A DNA stretch of 62,007 nucleotides. Source: Alphaproteobacteria bacterium (GTDB lineage: Bacteria > Pseudomonadota > Alphaproteobacteria > Rs-D84). Shown here in pieces: positions 46,129 to 55,376 of this stretch. The stretch lies in the NCBI GenBank assembly GCA_016927735.1, contig JAFGMC010000007.1, forward strand, positions 1 through 62,007, given 5' to 3'. The translations under genes and the position numbers were made by a program. Under the pieces are notes generated by a model. The model saw nothing but the letters and a program-made list of their open reading frames with translations. It searched no databases and was not told where the DNA came from. Numbering within the stretch: the first letter of the stretch is position 1; the number at the start of each line of letters is the position of its first letter.

Positions 46129-49100
46129 TTAACCTTCGCCATTTTCTTTCACAGTATTACTCATTAATGTAAATTGTGCAATATGCTTTTTTAATTCAGT
46201 CTTATACGAATTGTTATTTTTTGCACTTTCGACCAATTTATCAAAGTTTGCATTTACACTTTTCGCTGCACCAAAACGACTCTCGGTTTTCAAGAAGTCT
46301 TCCAAGGCCAATGGATTGTCATGATTAGAATCCATAACCAATGGATTTTGCCCATTTTCAATCAAACTTGGATTAAATCTGTACAACGGCCAAGCACCAG
46401 TTTGAACCATCTTTGTCTGATGTTCTGGTCCATTCTGCAACACAAAACCATGTGCAATACAAGGCGAATATGCCAAGATTATCGATGGTCCATTAAATGC
46501 TTCGGCTTCGCGGAACGCTTTGACTGCCTGGGCTTGGTTTGCACCCAATGATATTTGTGCAACATACGCACCCGACATCATTGCAATCATACCCAGATCT
46601 TTCTTGGCCATTTCTTTACCACCAATCGCAAATTTCATACTGGCACCAAACGGTGTTGACTTGGATTGCTGACCGCCAGTGTTTGAATAACCCTCGGTAT
46701 CCAATACCAAGATATTTACATTTTCACCACTGTGTAGAATATGATCCAAACCACCATACCCAATATCGTATGCCCAACCATCGCCACCAATAATCCAAAC
46801 AGATTTATCAACGATTTCACCAATCAGACTTTCTACCATTTTGGCGTGTGGGTTTTTCATTTTTGCAATTTGTGCACGCAATTTTTTTTCATTTTCGCGT
46901 TGCTTTTTAATATCGGTTTCATCAAACATTTCTTCAACATTTGGTATTTCCAATTCAAACAACAAGCTTTTCAATGCCGCCTTTTTCTGATTCAGTGCGA
47001 CACGCATACCCAAACCATATTCAGCATTATCTTCGAATAATGAATTTGACCAAGCAGGTCCACGACCAGATGCATCACATGCCCATGGTGTTGTTGGTAA
47101 ATTTGCACCATAGATTGACGAACATCCTGTTGCATTTGCAACAACCATTCTGTCACCAAACAGATGTGCCAACATTTTTATATAAGGTGTTTCACCACAA
47201 CCCGCACATGCCCCTGGGAATTCAAAATAATGTGGCAACAGTTCCACATGCTTTGGAATATTCAGGTTTAATTTTTCAGCTGGAAATTCTGGCAACTTAA
47301 CCGCAATATCAAAATTTTTCTGATTTTCATCAACGTCTTTTATTGGTGTCATTTGCAGTGCTTTGACCGGACAATTCTTTACACAAACATTACAGCCCGT
47401 ACAATCAGATGGCGAAATATTCAGTGTGAAAAACATATTATCGCCCAGTTCTGATGTCTTCATTGGAACAACCGTCAGACCTTCTGCGCGTGCTTCTTCG
47501 GCTTGTTGTGTATTTAAAACATTCATTCTGATTGCAGCATGCGGACAAAGTGTTGAACATTTTCCACATTGAATACACGCATCTAAATTGCAAGTTGCGA
47601 CTTTATCTGAAGTGGCACGTTTTTCATATTTTGATGTTCCAACCGGATATTGCCCTGCCCCAAATTCACCATCTATTTTAAAAGTAGATACTGGCAATGA
47701 ATCTCCACGACCAGCGGCAATTTCGCCCAATGTTCCTGCAATTTCAGCTGGTGCATCTAATGTCATCGCAGGAATAAAATCTGGCGCAAAATTAGAAACA
47801 CTTGATGGTAATTTATATTCATGTAAAAATTCTGCTGCGCGATCAACCGCTGCCCAATTGGCTTCTACAACATCATTTCCTTTTTTCTTATATGTTTTTT
47901 CAATTGCTTCTTTGGCAGATTTTATTGCCATTTTTGGATCTATCACTTTGGTCAAATTGAAAAAGTTCAACATAATAAAAGTGTTAATTCTATTTCCCAA
48001 TCCCAGTTCTGTTGCAGCAGTATTAGCATCCAAGAAATACACCCGCGCACGCATTCTGATTAAATATTCTTGGGTGTCACGTGGTAAGTTTGCAAATGCA
48101 ATTTCTGGTTTTATACTGGTGTTAATCATAACTGTTCCACCGGCGCGCAGACCGCGAAAAACATCAAATCTCTGTGCTATTACGAAATTAGAAACACTTA
48201 TAAAATCAGCGGATTCTACCAAATACTGACTTTTTATATATTCATCTGAAAAACGAATATGTGATGCTGTCAGTCCACCTGATTTTTTCGAATCGTATAC
48301 TGCATAAGATTGTGGGTATAAATCTGAATTATCACCAACAATTTTTACAATATTTTTAACCGCACCAACTGTACCATCACTACCGATACCGTACAACAAT
48401 GCAGTCTTTACTTTTGGATTTTCAATTGCGAAACTCGGATCTGTTTTCAATGATAACTTTGTTAAATCATCTTCAATTCCAACTGTAAAATTGTGATGCA
48501 GTTTTCCCAACATCAGATTCTCTACAACCGCCTTGACATCGCGTGGTTTAAATTCTTTTGAGCCCAACCCATAACGTCCACCAGATACTTCTATACCGAC
48601 ACCAACGACAGATTTTACATTCAGATATAATGGTTCACCCAAACTTCCTGGTTCTTTTGTTCTGTCAAGCACCGCAATTCTTTTCGCTGTTTTTGGTAAT
48701 GCTGCCAAAAATGCGTCGGTTGGGAATGGATTGAATAAATGAACCTTCAATAATCCCATCCCCTTTGGTAAATGTGACAAAGTCTCTTCAATAGTTTCGC
48801 AGCTACTGCCCATAGCAACAATTATATTTTCAGCTTTTTTATCGCCAACATAATCAACCAATCCGTATTTACGACCGGTTAATTTATAAAATTCGCCCAT
48901 AACCTGTTCCACGATTCCTGGAACCGCATCATACAATCCGTTTACCGCTTCACGTGATTGAAAGAATACGTCTGGATTTTGCGCCGTTCCACGAATGGTT
49001 GGTTTATCTGGGGTCATACCACGTGTACGATATTCCAATAAATCTTTTTCTGGAATCAGTTCGCGCAGAACTTTATCTTCGATTCTATCAATTCTTGATT

Positions 49101-49632
49101 CTTCGTGACTGGTTCTGAAACCATCAAAAAAATGAACAAATGGAACCCGGGAACGCAAAGTTGCCGCATGGGCAATTGCCGCCATATCCTGTGCTTGTTG
49201 AACATTATGACTGGATAATAATGCAAATCCTGTTTGACGGACAGCCATAACGTCACTGTGATCACCAAAAATAGATAGTGCATGTGTTGCCAATGATCGT
49301 GCAGCAACATGCATTACAAAAGGTGTTTGCTCGCCTGCAATTTTATACATATTTGGTATCATCAGCAATAATCCCTGGGACGCGGTAAAAGTTGTCGCTA
49401 ACGATCCCATCTGCAATGCACCGTGCATGGCACCAGCGGCACCACCTTCGGATTGCATTTCGATAATACCAGGGATTGAACCCCAAATATTCTTTTTGTG
49501 TTGAAAAGCCCATTCATCAGCCAATTCCCCCATTGTGCTGGATGGGGTTATAGGGAAAATCGCAGCAAACTCACTACACCTGTACGCAACATCGGCGGCT
49601 GCCCAATTACCATCAACTATTAACTTTGACAT
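46129..49632 (-). CDS. nifJ: Pyruvate:ferredoxin (flavodoxin) oxidoreductase
   Basis: A single-chain PFOR of about 1,167 aa oxidising pyruvate to acetyl-CoA, CO2 and reduced ferredoxin or flavodoxin. It starts IVDGNWAAADVAYRCSEFA (thiamine pyrimidine domain), and carries a gamma-type domain. Two 4Fe-4S clusters follow (CIQCGKCSTLCPHA and CTGCNVCVKNCPVKA), then a CGETPY cluster ligand region and the TPP site GDGWAYDIGYGG ... EGYSNTGGQQSKS. The start at 49632 has AAGGAAG upstream; the track's start is too early. The enzyme is oxygen-sensitive in most hosts and points to anaerobic growth. bamE follows after 11 bp. Confidence 0.95.
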   Translation of the reverse strand: MSKLIVDGNWAAADVAYRCSEFAAIFPITPSSTMGELADEWAFQHKKNIWGSIPGIIEMQSEGGAAGAMHGALQMGSLATTFTASQGLLLMIPNMYKIAGEQTPFVMHVAARSLATHALSIFGDHSDVMAVRQTGFALLSSHNVQQAQDMAAIAHAATLRSRVPFVHFFDGFRTSHEESRIDRIEDKVLRELIPEKDLLEYRTRGMTPDKPTIRGTAQNPDVFFQSREAVNGLYDAVPGIVEQVMGEFYKLTGRKYGLVDYVGDKKAENIIVAMGSSCETIEETLSHLPKGMGLLKVHLFNPFPTDAFLAALPKTAKRIAVLDRTKEPGSLGEPLYLNVKSVVGVGIEVSGGRYGLGSKEFKPRDVKAVVENLMLGKLHHNFTVGIEDDLTKLSLKTDPSFAIENPKVKTALLYGIGSDGTVGAVKNIVKIVGDNSDLYPQSYAVYDSKKSGGLTASHIRFSDEYIKSQYLVESADFISVSNFVIAQRFDVFRGLRAGGTVMINTSIKPEIAFANLPRDTQEYLIRMRARVYFLDANTAATELGLGNRINTFIMLNFFNLTKVIDPKMAIKSAKEAIEKTYKKKGNDVVEANWAAVDRAAEFLHEYKLPSSVSNFAPDFIPAMTLDAPAEIAGTLGEIAAGRGDSLPVSTFKIDGEFGAGQYPVGTSKYEKRATSDKVATCNLDACIQCGKCSTLCPHAAIRMNVLNTQQAEEARAEGLTVVPMKTSELGDNMFFTLNISPSDCTGCNVCVKNCPVKALQMTPIKDVDENQKNFDIAVKLPEFPAEKLNLNIPKHVELLPHYFEFPGACAGCGETPYIKMLAHLFGDRMVVANATGCSSIYGANLPTTPWACDASGRGPAWSNSLFEDNAEYGLGMRVALNQKKAALKSLLFELEIPNVEEMFDETDIKKQRENEKKLRAQIAKMKNPHAKMVESLIGEIVDKSVWIIGGDGWAYDIGYGGLDHILHSGENVNILVLDTEGYSNTGGQQSKSTPFGASMKFAIGGKEMAKKDLGMIAMMSGAYVAQISLGANQAQAVKAFREAEAFNGPSIILAYSPCIAHGFVLQNGPEHQTKMVQTGAWPLYRFNPSLIENGQNPLVMDSNHDNPLALEDFLKTESRFGAAKSVNANFDKLVESAKNNNSYKTELKKHIAQFTLMSNTVKENGEG

Positions 49633-49665
49633 TTTTCTTCCTTTTTTTAAGCGGACACAAACCCC

Positions 49666-49695
49666 ATAATATCGTAAATTACCCCAAAAAGGCAA
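49666..49695 (-). promoter_or_regulatory. Candidate nifJ promoter
   Basis: On the minus strand, TTGCCT (49690-49695), an 18-nt spacer, TATTAT (49666-49671), about 34 nt before the ATG at 49632. Confidence 0.35.
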
Positions 49696-49730
49696 GATTA
49701 AATAGACATGTTGACAAATTATAAATAATG

Positions 49731-49762
49731 TAAAATCCCCTCGCAAAGCAAGGGGATTTTTA
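49731..49762. terminator. Terminator of ctpA
   Basis: The stem AAAATCCCCT / AGGGGATTTT has a 9-nt loop, 25 bp after the protease stop and before nifJ. Confidence 0.75.
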
Positions 49763-49786
49763 TTAAATACATTACTAAAATATTAT

Positions 49787-51163
49787 TTATTTGATTCTTT
49801 TTTTATACGGTTTTATTTTTTCATCTGAATTTGATTTTTCCTCTTTTTTACTTTTTTTAACATCTGTCTTTGTTTTAATCTTTGCAATCGCACGAACCAT
49901 ATCCATACCACGTTGCAGTTGATAATCTTTGGCTTCTTTTTCTTCATCAGACAGATTTTTATCATCTTCTTCTTTGTCATCCGATTTCTTTTTGTCTGAA
50001 TCTTCATTTTTCAAAGCATTTTTAAACGAAGCCTCGGAATATAAACTCTGTTTTTTCTCCAGAACTTCTACCTTGCTTTGCAAGACTTCTACATCTGGTG
50101 TTATACCTTCACCTTGGATAGATTTACCACTTGGGGTGTAATAACGTGCAATTGTTATATGAATCGCTGTTCCATCACCCAATGGCTTTTGCTGTTGAAC
50201 ACTGCCTTTGCCAAAGCTTTGTGATCCCATAATCAACCCACGATTATTATCCTGGATTGCACCAGCAATAATTTCAGATGCAGATGCAGAACCATGATTA
50301 ATCAAAACAACAACTGGTTTTCCGTGTGTTAAATCACCAGGTTTTGCAAAACTGCGAATTACATCATTTTTATCTTTACCACGTGTAGAAACAATCTCAC
50401 CACCATCCAAGAACGCGTCTGCAACATCTATGGCAGCGGTTAAATATCCACCAGGATTATTTCGAACATCAACCACATATCCGATAACTTTTTTCTTTTC
50501 CAGTTTTTTTATTGCTTCAATCAATTCTTTTGAAGTTGTAGCACCAAAGTCAGATATACGAATATATCCAATTTTCTTATCTTCACCTTTTTCTTCAAAC
50601 TTTATTGACTTTACCTTTATTATTGCACGTTTTAATGTCAGAGTTTTAGGTTCTTTACCCTCGGAAACAATTGTCAATTTTATTTTTGTTCCTGCACGAC
50701 CTTTCATTTTCTTAACAGCCTGGTTCAATGTCATATCGAATACTTGTTCACCATCAATGTGTGTAATATAATCACCCGCTTTTATTCCGGCTTTTTCTGC
50801 AGGCGTATCATCAATTGGTGAAATAACCATAACTGCACCCTTATCACTGGTTATTTGAATTCCCAAACCACCGAATTCGCCATGCGATTTGTCATTAAAA
50901 TCTTTAAAATCATCTTCGGATAAATATGAAGAATGTGGATCCAATGCCCCCAGCATTCCATTCATAGCCCCTTCGAGCATCTTTTTTTCATCAGCTTCTT
51001 CTACAAAACTTTCACGGGCAACTTCGAACATCAGTGCCAGTTTTTTTAATTCTGAATAAATTTGTTCATCATTCAGGTGTTTTACAGGCTCTTTCTTTTC
51101 GGCTGCAAAACTAGTCGCAGGAACAATTATTAAAACTAATAAGATTAAGATTTTTTTGAACAT
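49787..51163 (-). CDS. ctpA: S41-family C-terminal processing peptidase
   Basis: A 458-aa periplasmic serine protease. It has a signal peptide (MFKKILILLVLIIVPATSFA), an N-terminal helical part, and a PDZ domain (GGLGIQITSDKGAVMVISPI, about residues 95-180). The S41 core carries the Ser in HGSASASEIIAGA and the Lys in SQSFGKGSVQ. A long Lys/Glu-rich tail ends the protein. Relatives degrade or trim envelope proteins, including peptidoglycan hydrolases. It is normally next to envC in Alphaproteobacteria. Here an opposite-strand Fic-like gene separates them. Confidence 0.93.
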   Translation of the reverse strand: MFKKILILLVLIIVPATSFAAEKKEPVKHLNDEQIYSELKKLALMFEVARESFVEEADEKKMLEGAMNGMLGALDPHSSYLSEDDFKDFNDKSHGEFGGLGIQITSDKGAVMVISPIDDTPAEKAGIKAGDYITHIDGEQVFDMTLNQAVKKMKGRAGTKIKLTIVSEGKEPKTLTLKRAIIKVKSIKFEEKGEDKKIGYIRISDFGATTSKELIEAIKKLEKKKVIGYVVDVRNNPGGYLTAAIDVADAFLDGGEIVSTRGKDKNDVIRSFAKPGDLTHGKPVVVLINHGSASASEIIAGAIQDNNRGLIMGSQSFGKGSVQQQKPLGDGTAIHITIARYYTPSGKSIQGEGITPDVEVLQSKVEVLEKKQSLYSEASFKNALKNEDSDKKKSDDKEEDDKNLSDEEKEAKDYQLQRGMDMVRAIAKIKTKTDVKKSKKEEKSNSDEKIKPYKKRIK

Positions 51164-51262
51164 TTTTTATCCTTATATTCTATCCCATTCTGTTCTATGA
51201 CAAACCATACCCCAAAATACAAATCCCCGCAACACGATTTTTTTATGCCCTTACAAAAAATA

Positions 51263-51290
51263 TTGACAAAATATATAATCCGTCTATAAT
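51263..51290 (+). promoter_or_regulatory. Consensus promoter of the Fic-like gene
   Basis: A perfect TTGACA (51263-51268), a 16-nt spacer and a perfect TATAAT (51285-51290), with the ATG 17 nt further at 51308. It is the strongest promoter match seen in the window. Confidence 0.6.
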
Positions 51291-51307
51291 AATAAAAATG
51301 GGATAAA

Positions 51308-52027
51308 ATGACTACAATAGATATAAAACAAAATATTGAAATGAATAAAAAAACCATATCTGAACTTTTGTCAGGTAATTCTTGTAGACGCCTCAACAGT
51401 TTAAATTGGTTAAGACATGAACTTTCAAACGAAACCAGAATTTTATTCCATCTTAGCGCAAAAGAACAAAAACCTTTCCTGGACTATAGCAATATGAGAA
51501 ACCTTGGTGAAGCCTGGGATTACATTTTAGAAAATAAAAAAATAGAAATAATTGATGAACTTCAAATTTGTAAAATTCATTCCATATTATGTAAAGATAC
51601 GCACATAAAAAGCGGTTCTTTCAGAACAACAGAAAAATATCTAGATTTATATGTTAATGGTCAAAAAATGCATGCTCCACACTATAGTGAAATTTCAAGT
51701 CGTTTAAGCGAAATAACTTATAACCTAGTTAACAGTAAATGCGGCCCATTAATAAAAGCTTTTAATTTACATTTTGATTTAATAAAACTTCAACCATTTG
51801 AAGATTTCAATAAACGTACCGCCAGAATGATTATGAATTGGGTTCTTATACAAAATGGTTACAGACCAATTATATTTAATTATAAATCTGATAAAAAAGA
51901 ATATATGGAAGCTTTACGTAATCGGGCACACAAAGATTGTAAATCATATTCTAGATACATGTATTCATGTATGCTAAGAACACAAAACGATTTAATAAGA
52001 ATGTTAAAAAATTCTAAAATACTTTAA
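51308..52027 (+). CDS. Fic-domain protein with an altered active-site motif
   Basis: A 239-aa Fic-fold protein. The central helix-loop reads LQPFEDFNKRTARM where active Fic enzymes have HPFxDGNGRtgR. The catalytic histidine is glutamine, and DFNK replaces DGNG in the phosphate-binding loop. The flanking helices (LHFDLIKLQPF before; MNWVLIQNGYRPI after) still fit the fold. It is therefore probably not a normal AMP-transferase. It lies on the plus strand between envC and ctpA, with a consensus promoter of its own, and looks inserted. Confidence 0.75.
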   Translation: MTTIDIKQNIEMNKKTISELLSGNSCRRLNSLNWLRHELSNETRILFHLSAKEQKPFLDYSNMRNLGEAWDYILENKKIEIIDELQICKIHSILCKDTHIKSGSFRTTEKYLDLYVNGQKMHAPHYSEISSRLSEITYNLVNSKCGPLIKAFNLHFDLIKLQPFEDFNKRTARMIMNWVLIQNGYRPIIFNYKSDKKEYMEALRNRAHKDCKSYSRYMYSCMLRTQNDLIRMLKNSKIL

Positions 52028-52030
52028 AAA

Positions 52031-53101
52031 CTATGGTTCTTTGAACAAGCGTGCTGGATTTACGGTATGAATTCCACGACGAACCTCCAAATACATTTCT
52101 GGTTTATCAGGATCCATACGTCCAATTGGTTCACCAGCTAAAACCTCTTGTCCAACCAATGCATCCAAAGATCCCAAATTTGTCATAACAGTGTTATAAC
52201 CATTCTTATGTGACATAATTACTATTTTCCCAAAGCCACGGAAATTATCTGCAAATTTTATTACACCATCTGCTGGTGCAACAACCAAAGAATTACCACG
52301 AACACGAATTCGCCATCCATTTGATTCCAGCCCCAATGCGGTCTTTTCTCCAAAATGAACAACCAAACGACCACGTACTGGTGAATTCATTTTTCTACCC
52401 GATAATCTTGAGTCTTCTGACATTTCAGAACTTCCCACACCAGCTGACAATTCTGATATATTTTTTGCACGATCTGATAAATCACGTAATTTTTGTTGCA
52501 CAGTATATTGTTGGTTTTTTAATTTTTCATTCTGCGAAGCACGCGTATGAAGTAATTTATCTAGATCTTTTTTTTCTTTTGCATATTTTTCTGCTGTTCT
52601 GTCTAATTTTTCCTTTTCTAATGCACGTTCTTCGCGAATTTTTTCTAATTCTTTAATTTGTTTTATTGCATTTTGCATCTCGGAATCAAATCTTTGTGAT
52701 GCGCCAGAAAGTATACTGGAAGTTAAAACATAATCGTGCATATTTTCAGAATCAAAACTGGGACGTGATGATATAAAAAGAATCGTTGCAGCGGCATCCG
52801 AAATTCGTTCTTTATTTTCAGACAAAGATTTATCTAACCTATCGTGCTCTGTATCCAATTGTAATATTTTTCTTGCCAGTACAGCACGTTGTTCTTCCAA
52901 TGTTATCACTTTATCTGCAGCCTTGACCAGTTTCTTTTTTGTTTGTTCTATATCACGATCTGATGATTTTACTTTTTGTTCTATTATTTTATTTTGCTGT
53001 TCGGTTTTCTGTATTTGCGAGTTTATTTGTGCAAGTTCACTGGCGGCAAATGCCCTAGAAAATGAAAGAATAAAAAAAATGGAAAACGATATAAATTTCA
53101 T
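52031..53101 (-). CDS. envC: EnvC-like murein hydrolase activator
   Basis: A 356-aa exported protein: signal peptide (MKFISFSIFFILSFSRAFA), a long coiled coil (about residues 22-220), and a C-terminal LytM fold. The zinc residues are lost: the HKGLD position reads LESNG and the HLHYE position reads MYLE. That is the hallmark of EnvC-type activators, which switch on amidases at the septum rather than cut themselves. Its ribosome site (AGGAGG) overlaps a hairpin. It contrasts with the intact M23 enzyme at 1.1-2.4 kb. Confidence 0.88.
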   Translation of the reverse strand: MKFISFSIFFILSFSRAFAASELAQINSQIQKTEQQNKIIEQKVKSSDRDIEQTKKKLVKAADKVITLEEQRAVLARKILQLDTEHDRLDKSLSENKERISDAAATILFISSRPSFDSENMHDYVLTSSILSGASQRFDSEMQNAIKQIKELEKIREERALEKEKLDRTAEKYAKEKKDLDKLLHTRASQNEKLKNQQYTVQQKLRDLSDRAKNISELSAGVGSSEMSEDSRLSGRKMNSPVRGRLVVHFGEKTALGLESNGWRIRVRGNSLVVAPADGVIKFADNFRGFGKIVIMSHKNGYNTVMTNLGSLDALVGQEVLAGEPIGRMDPDKPEMYLEVRRGIHTVNPARLFKEP

Positions 53102-53108
53102 CTAAATA

Positions 53109-53131
53109 CCTCCTGTGCCAAATGACACAGG
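53109..53131 (-). promoter_or_regulatory. Hairpin overlapping the envC ribosome-binding site
   Basis: On the minus strand, CCTGTGTC-ATTT-GGCACAGG forms an 8-bp stem whose 3' arm runs into the Shine-Dalgarno AGGAGG, 7 nt before the ATG. The fold could mask the site. It sits between tyrS and envC and lacks the T-run of a terminator. Confidence 0.45.
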
Positions 53132-53147
53132 ATTAAAAAACAAATAA

Positions 53148-54362
53148 TTATTTTATATTAACTTTTAAAAATGTTTTTTTGCCTTTTTGCAACATTACAG
53201 ATTTTGCAGGCTGAACAATAAAATCTTTATCTGTAATTTTTTCGCCATCAACAATCAGTCCGCCTTGTTCTAACATTCTACGCGCTTCGGATTTACTTGG
53301 CACAATTCCACTTGCAACTACAAAATCAACAATATTCATTTTTTCAGACATTTTTATTTCTGTACTTGGAATATTAGCCGCCTCTGCCCCGCCAGAAAAC
53401 AAAGATTTTGCCGTTGCAACCGCATCAACAGCCAATGTTTCACCATGTATCAGTTTTGTAACCTCGTATGCCATTTTCTTTTTTGCTGCAACAATATCGT
53501 TTGTGCACATAGCAATAATTTCTGGCATTGGAATATCTGTAAACAAAGACAATAGTAAACCAGTATTTTCATCTGGCATATTGTAAAAATATTGATAAAA
53601 ATCAAACGGTGTGGTTCTGTCACGTGCCACCCAAAGGGTACCCTTTTCGGTCTTGCCCATTTTTTTACCGTCCACCGTCATCAACAATGGTGATGTTAAA
53701 CCATAAATTTCAGATTTATCATTTCCATCTTCTATATTCATTTTTCTAAATAGTTCTGTACCTGCTACTATGTTCCCCCATTGGTCACTGCCACCTATTT
53801 GAAGAACACAATTTTTTTCACGATTTAAATGAACAAAGTCATAGGCCTGCATTGGCATATATCCCATTTCCAAGAATGTCAAACCGCCACTCTCGCGACG
53901 ACGTGCATATGCTTCACTTGCCAACATTGTATTAACATTAAAGTGCGTACAAACCAAACGCATAAAATCAACATATGTAAATTTATTCATCCATTCTGCA
54001 TTATCAACAATTTCTGTTTCTGGCAAAATAAATCGCTGGGCCAGAGTTTTAACCTCGTTGATATTATGTTTAACTTGTTCTTTGGTCAGCATTTTACGCA
54101 TGTCTGATTTGCCAGTCGGATCGCCAACTAATGCAGTTGCCCCACCAATTACAAGTATTCCGTTATGTCCCGCATTTTGCAAATGTCGAAACATACGCAA
54201 AGCAAAGAAATGCCCAATATGCAAAGAATCAGCTGTTGGGTCAATTCCTAAATAGAATGTAACTTTTTTGCTACCATTCAATATAGATTTTATTTGTTCC
54301 ACATGCGTCATATCTTTTACAAAACCGCGTTCGTTCAGCATATCAAAAAGTTTCTGTGTCAT
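53148..54362 (-). CDS. tyrS: Tyrosyl-tRNA synthetase
   Basis: A class Ic synthetase of 404 aa. It has the HIGH motif (GIDPTADSLHIGHFFALR), tyrosine-specificity residues in GSDQWGN, a KMSKS loop in the form GKKMGKTEKG, and a C-terminal S4-like domain (MLEQGGLIVDGEKITD). The ATG at 54362 is preceded by AAAGGA and replaces the track's longer start. Confidence 0.95.
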   Translation of the reverse strand: MTQKLFDMLNERGFVKDMTHVEQIKSILNGSKKVTFYLGIDPTADSLHIGHFFALRMFRHLQNAGHNGILVIGGATALVGDPTGKSDMRKMLTKEQVKHNINEVKTLAQRFILPETEIVDNAEWMNKFTYVDFMRLVCTHFNVNTMLASEAYARRRESGGLTFLEMGYMPMQAYDFVHLNREKNCVLQIGGSDQWGNIVAGTELFRKMNIEDGNDKSEIYGLTSPLLMTVDGKKMGKTEKGTLWVARDRTTPFDFYQYFYNMPDENTGLLLSLFTDIPMPEIIAMCTNDIVAAKKKMAYEVTKLIHGETLAVDAVATAKSLFSGGAEAANIPSTEIKMSEKMNIVDFVVASGIVPSKSEARRMLEQGGLIVDGEKITDKDFIVQPAKSVMLQKGKKTFLKVNIK

Positions 54363-54421
54363 AATGATTCCTTTATATACAAATTCTATCAAATTTTATG
54401 TTTAATCGCAATCTTCTTAAT

Positions 54422-54449
54422 AAAAAAACCGCGCTGTTTGCGCGGTTCT
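54422..54449. terminator. Terminator of rpsB-tsf
   Basis: The stem AACCGCGC / GCGCGGTT has a TGTTT loop and gives T7 on the minus strand directly after the tsf stop. Confidence 0.85.
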
Positions 54450-54450
54450 T

Positions 54451-55320
54451 TTATTTTAACATCTTAGCCACTTCGTCGGCCAGATTGTCTTCGCGCTTTT
54501 CGATTCCTTCACCCAACAAATAATATGCAAAACCAGACAATATTCCACCATGATCTGCAATTACCTGTTTTACTGTTTTACTTGGGTCCATAACAAATGG
54601 TTGTTCTTCCAGAACGGATTCAGCATAATATTTTTGAATACGTCCAGCTACCATCTTTTCGATAACATTTTCTGGTTTACCAGCTGTTGCACCAGATTCA
54701 ATAAATACCTTCTTTTCACGTTCAACCGCTTTTGTATCTACATCTGCAATTGTCATAAATTCTGGCTTATTTGCAGCAATATGCATTGCAATTTTTTGAC
54801 CAATTTCATTAATTTTTTCTTTATCACCATTAATTGCAACTGCAACACCAATTTGTCCCATTCCTGGTACTAATGCGTTATGAATATATGTATAAATATT
54901 ATCACCAGTTACCTTGGCAACGCGACGAAAATTAAGATTTTCACCAATTGTTGAAACCGTTGCTGCAACATCATCTTTTACTGCATCGAAAGTAGTTTGA
55001 AAATCACCCGCCATTTCCAAAGCTTTGTTAGCAACATCAGAAACCAATTTTTGGAATTTCTCATTTTTTGCAACAAAGTCTGTTTCTGCATTAACTTCGA
55101 CGACACAACCCATTCCATCGCATTTAACAACAGTTACCAAACCAGATGCAGCCACACGTCCCGCCTTAGATGCAGCCTTTACAATACCTTTTTGACGTAA
55201 CCAATCAGCTGATTCTTGAACATTTCCATTATTTTCAATCAAAGCTTTTTTGCAGTCCAACATACCTGCACTGGTCATTTCGCGCAGTTCTTGAATTAAT
55301 TTTGCTGTAACCTCTGCCAT
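54451..55320 (-). CDS. tsf: Elongation factor Ts
   Basis: A 289-aa nucleotide exchange factor for EF-Tu. The N-terminal UBA-like helix (LIQELREMTSAGMLDCKKALIE) and the TDFVAKNE motif are diagnostic, followed by the two-subdomain core with MHIAANKPEF. It follows rpsB on the same strand in the conserved rpsB-tsf order. A stem-loop lies in the 56-bp gap. Confidence 0.96.
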   Translation of the reverse strand: MAEVTAKLIQELREMTSAGMLDCKKALIENNGNVQESADWLRQKGIVKAASKAGRVAASGLVTVVKCDGMGCVVEVNAETDFVAKNEKFQKLVSDVANKALEMAGDFQTTFDAVKDDVAATVSTIGENLNFRRVAKVTGDNIYTYIHNALVPGMGQIGVAVAINGDKEKINEIGQKIAMHIAANKPEFMTIADVDTKAVEREKKVFIESGATAGKPENVIEKMVAGRIQKYYAESVLEEQPFVMDPSKTVKQVIADHGGILSGFAYYLLGEGIEKREDNLADEVAKMLK

Positions 55321-55350
55321 TGTTTTCTCCTAGATTTCTTATTCAATCTG

Positions 55351-55369
55351 TGGGGGAATTTATCCCCCA
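55351..55369. other. Stem-loop between rpsB and tsf
   Basis: TGGGGGA / TCCCCCA has an AATTTA-type loop and no T-run. It may affect message stability or the rpsB/tsf ratio. Confidence 0.5.
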
Positions 55370-55376
55370 GATATTA

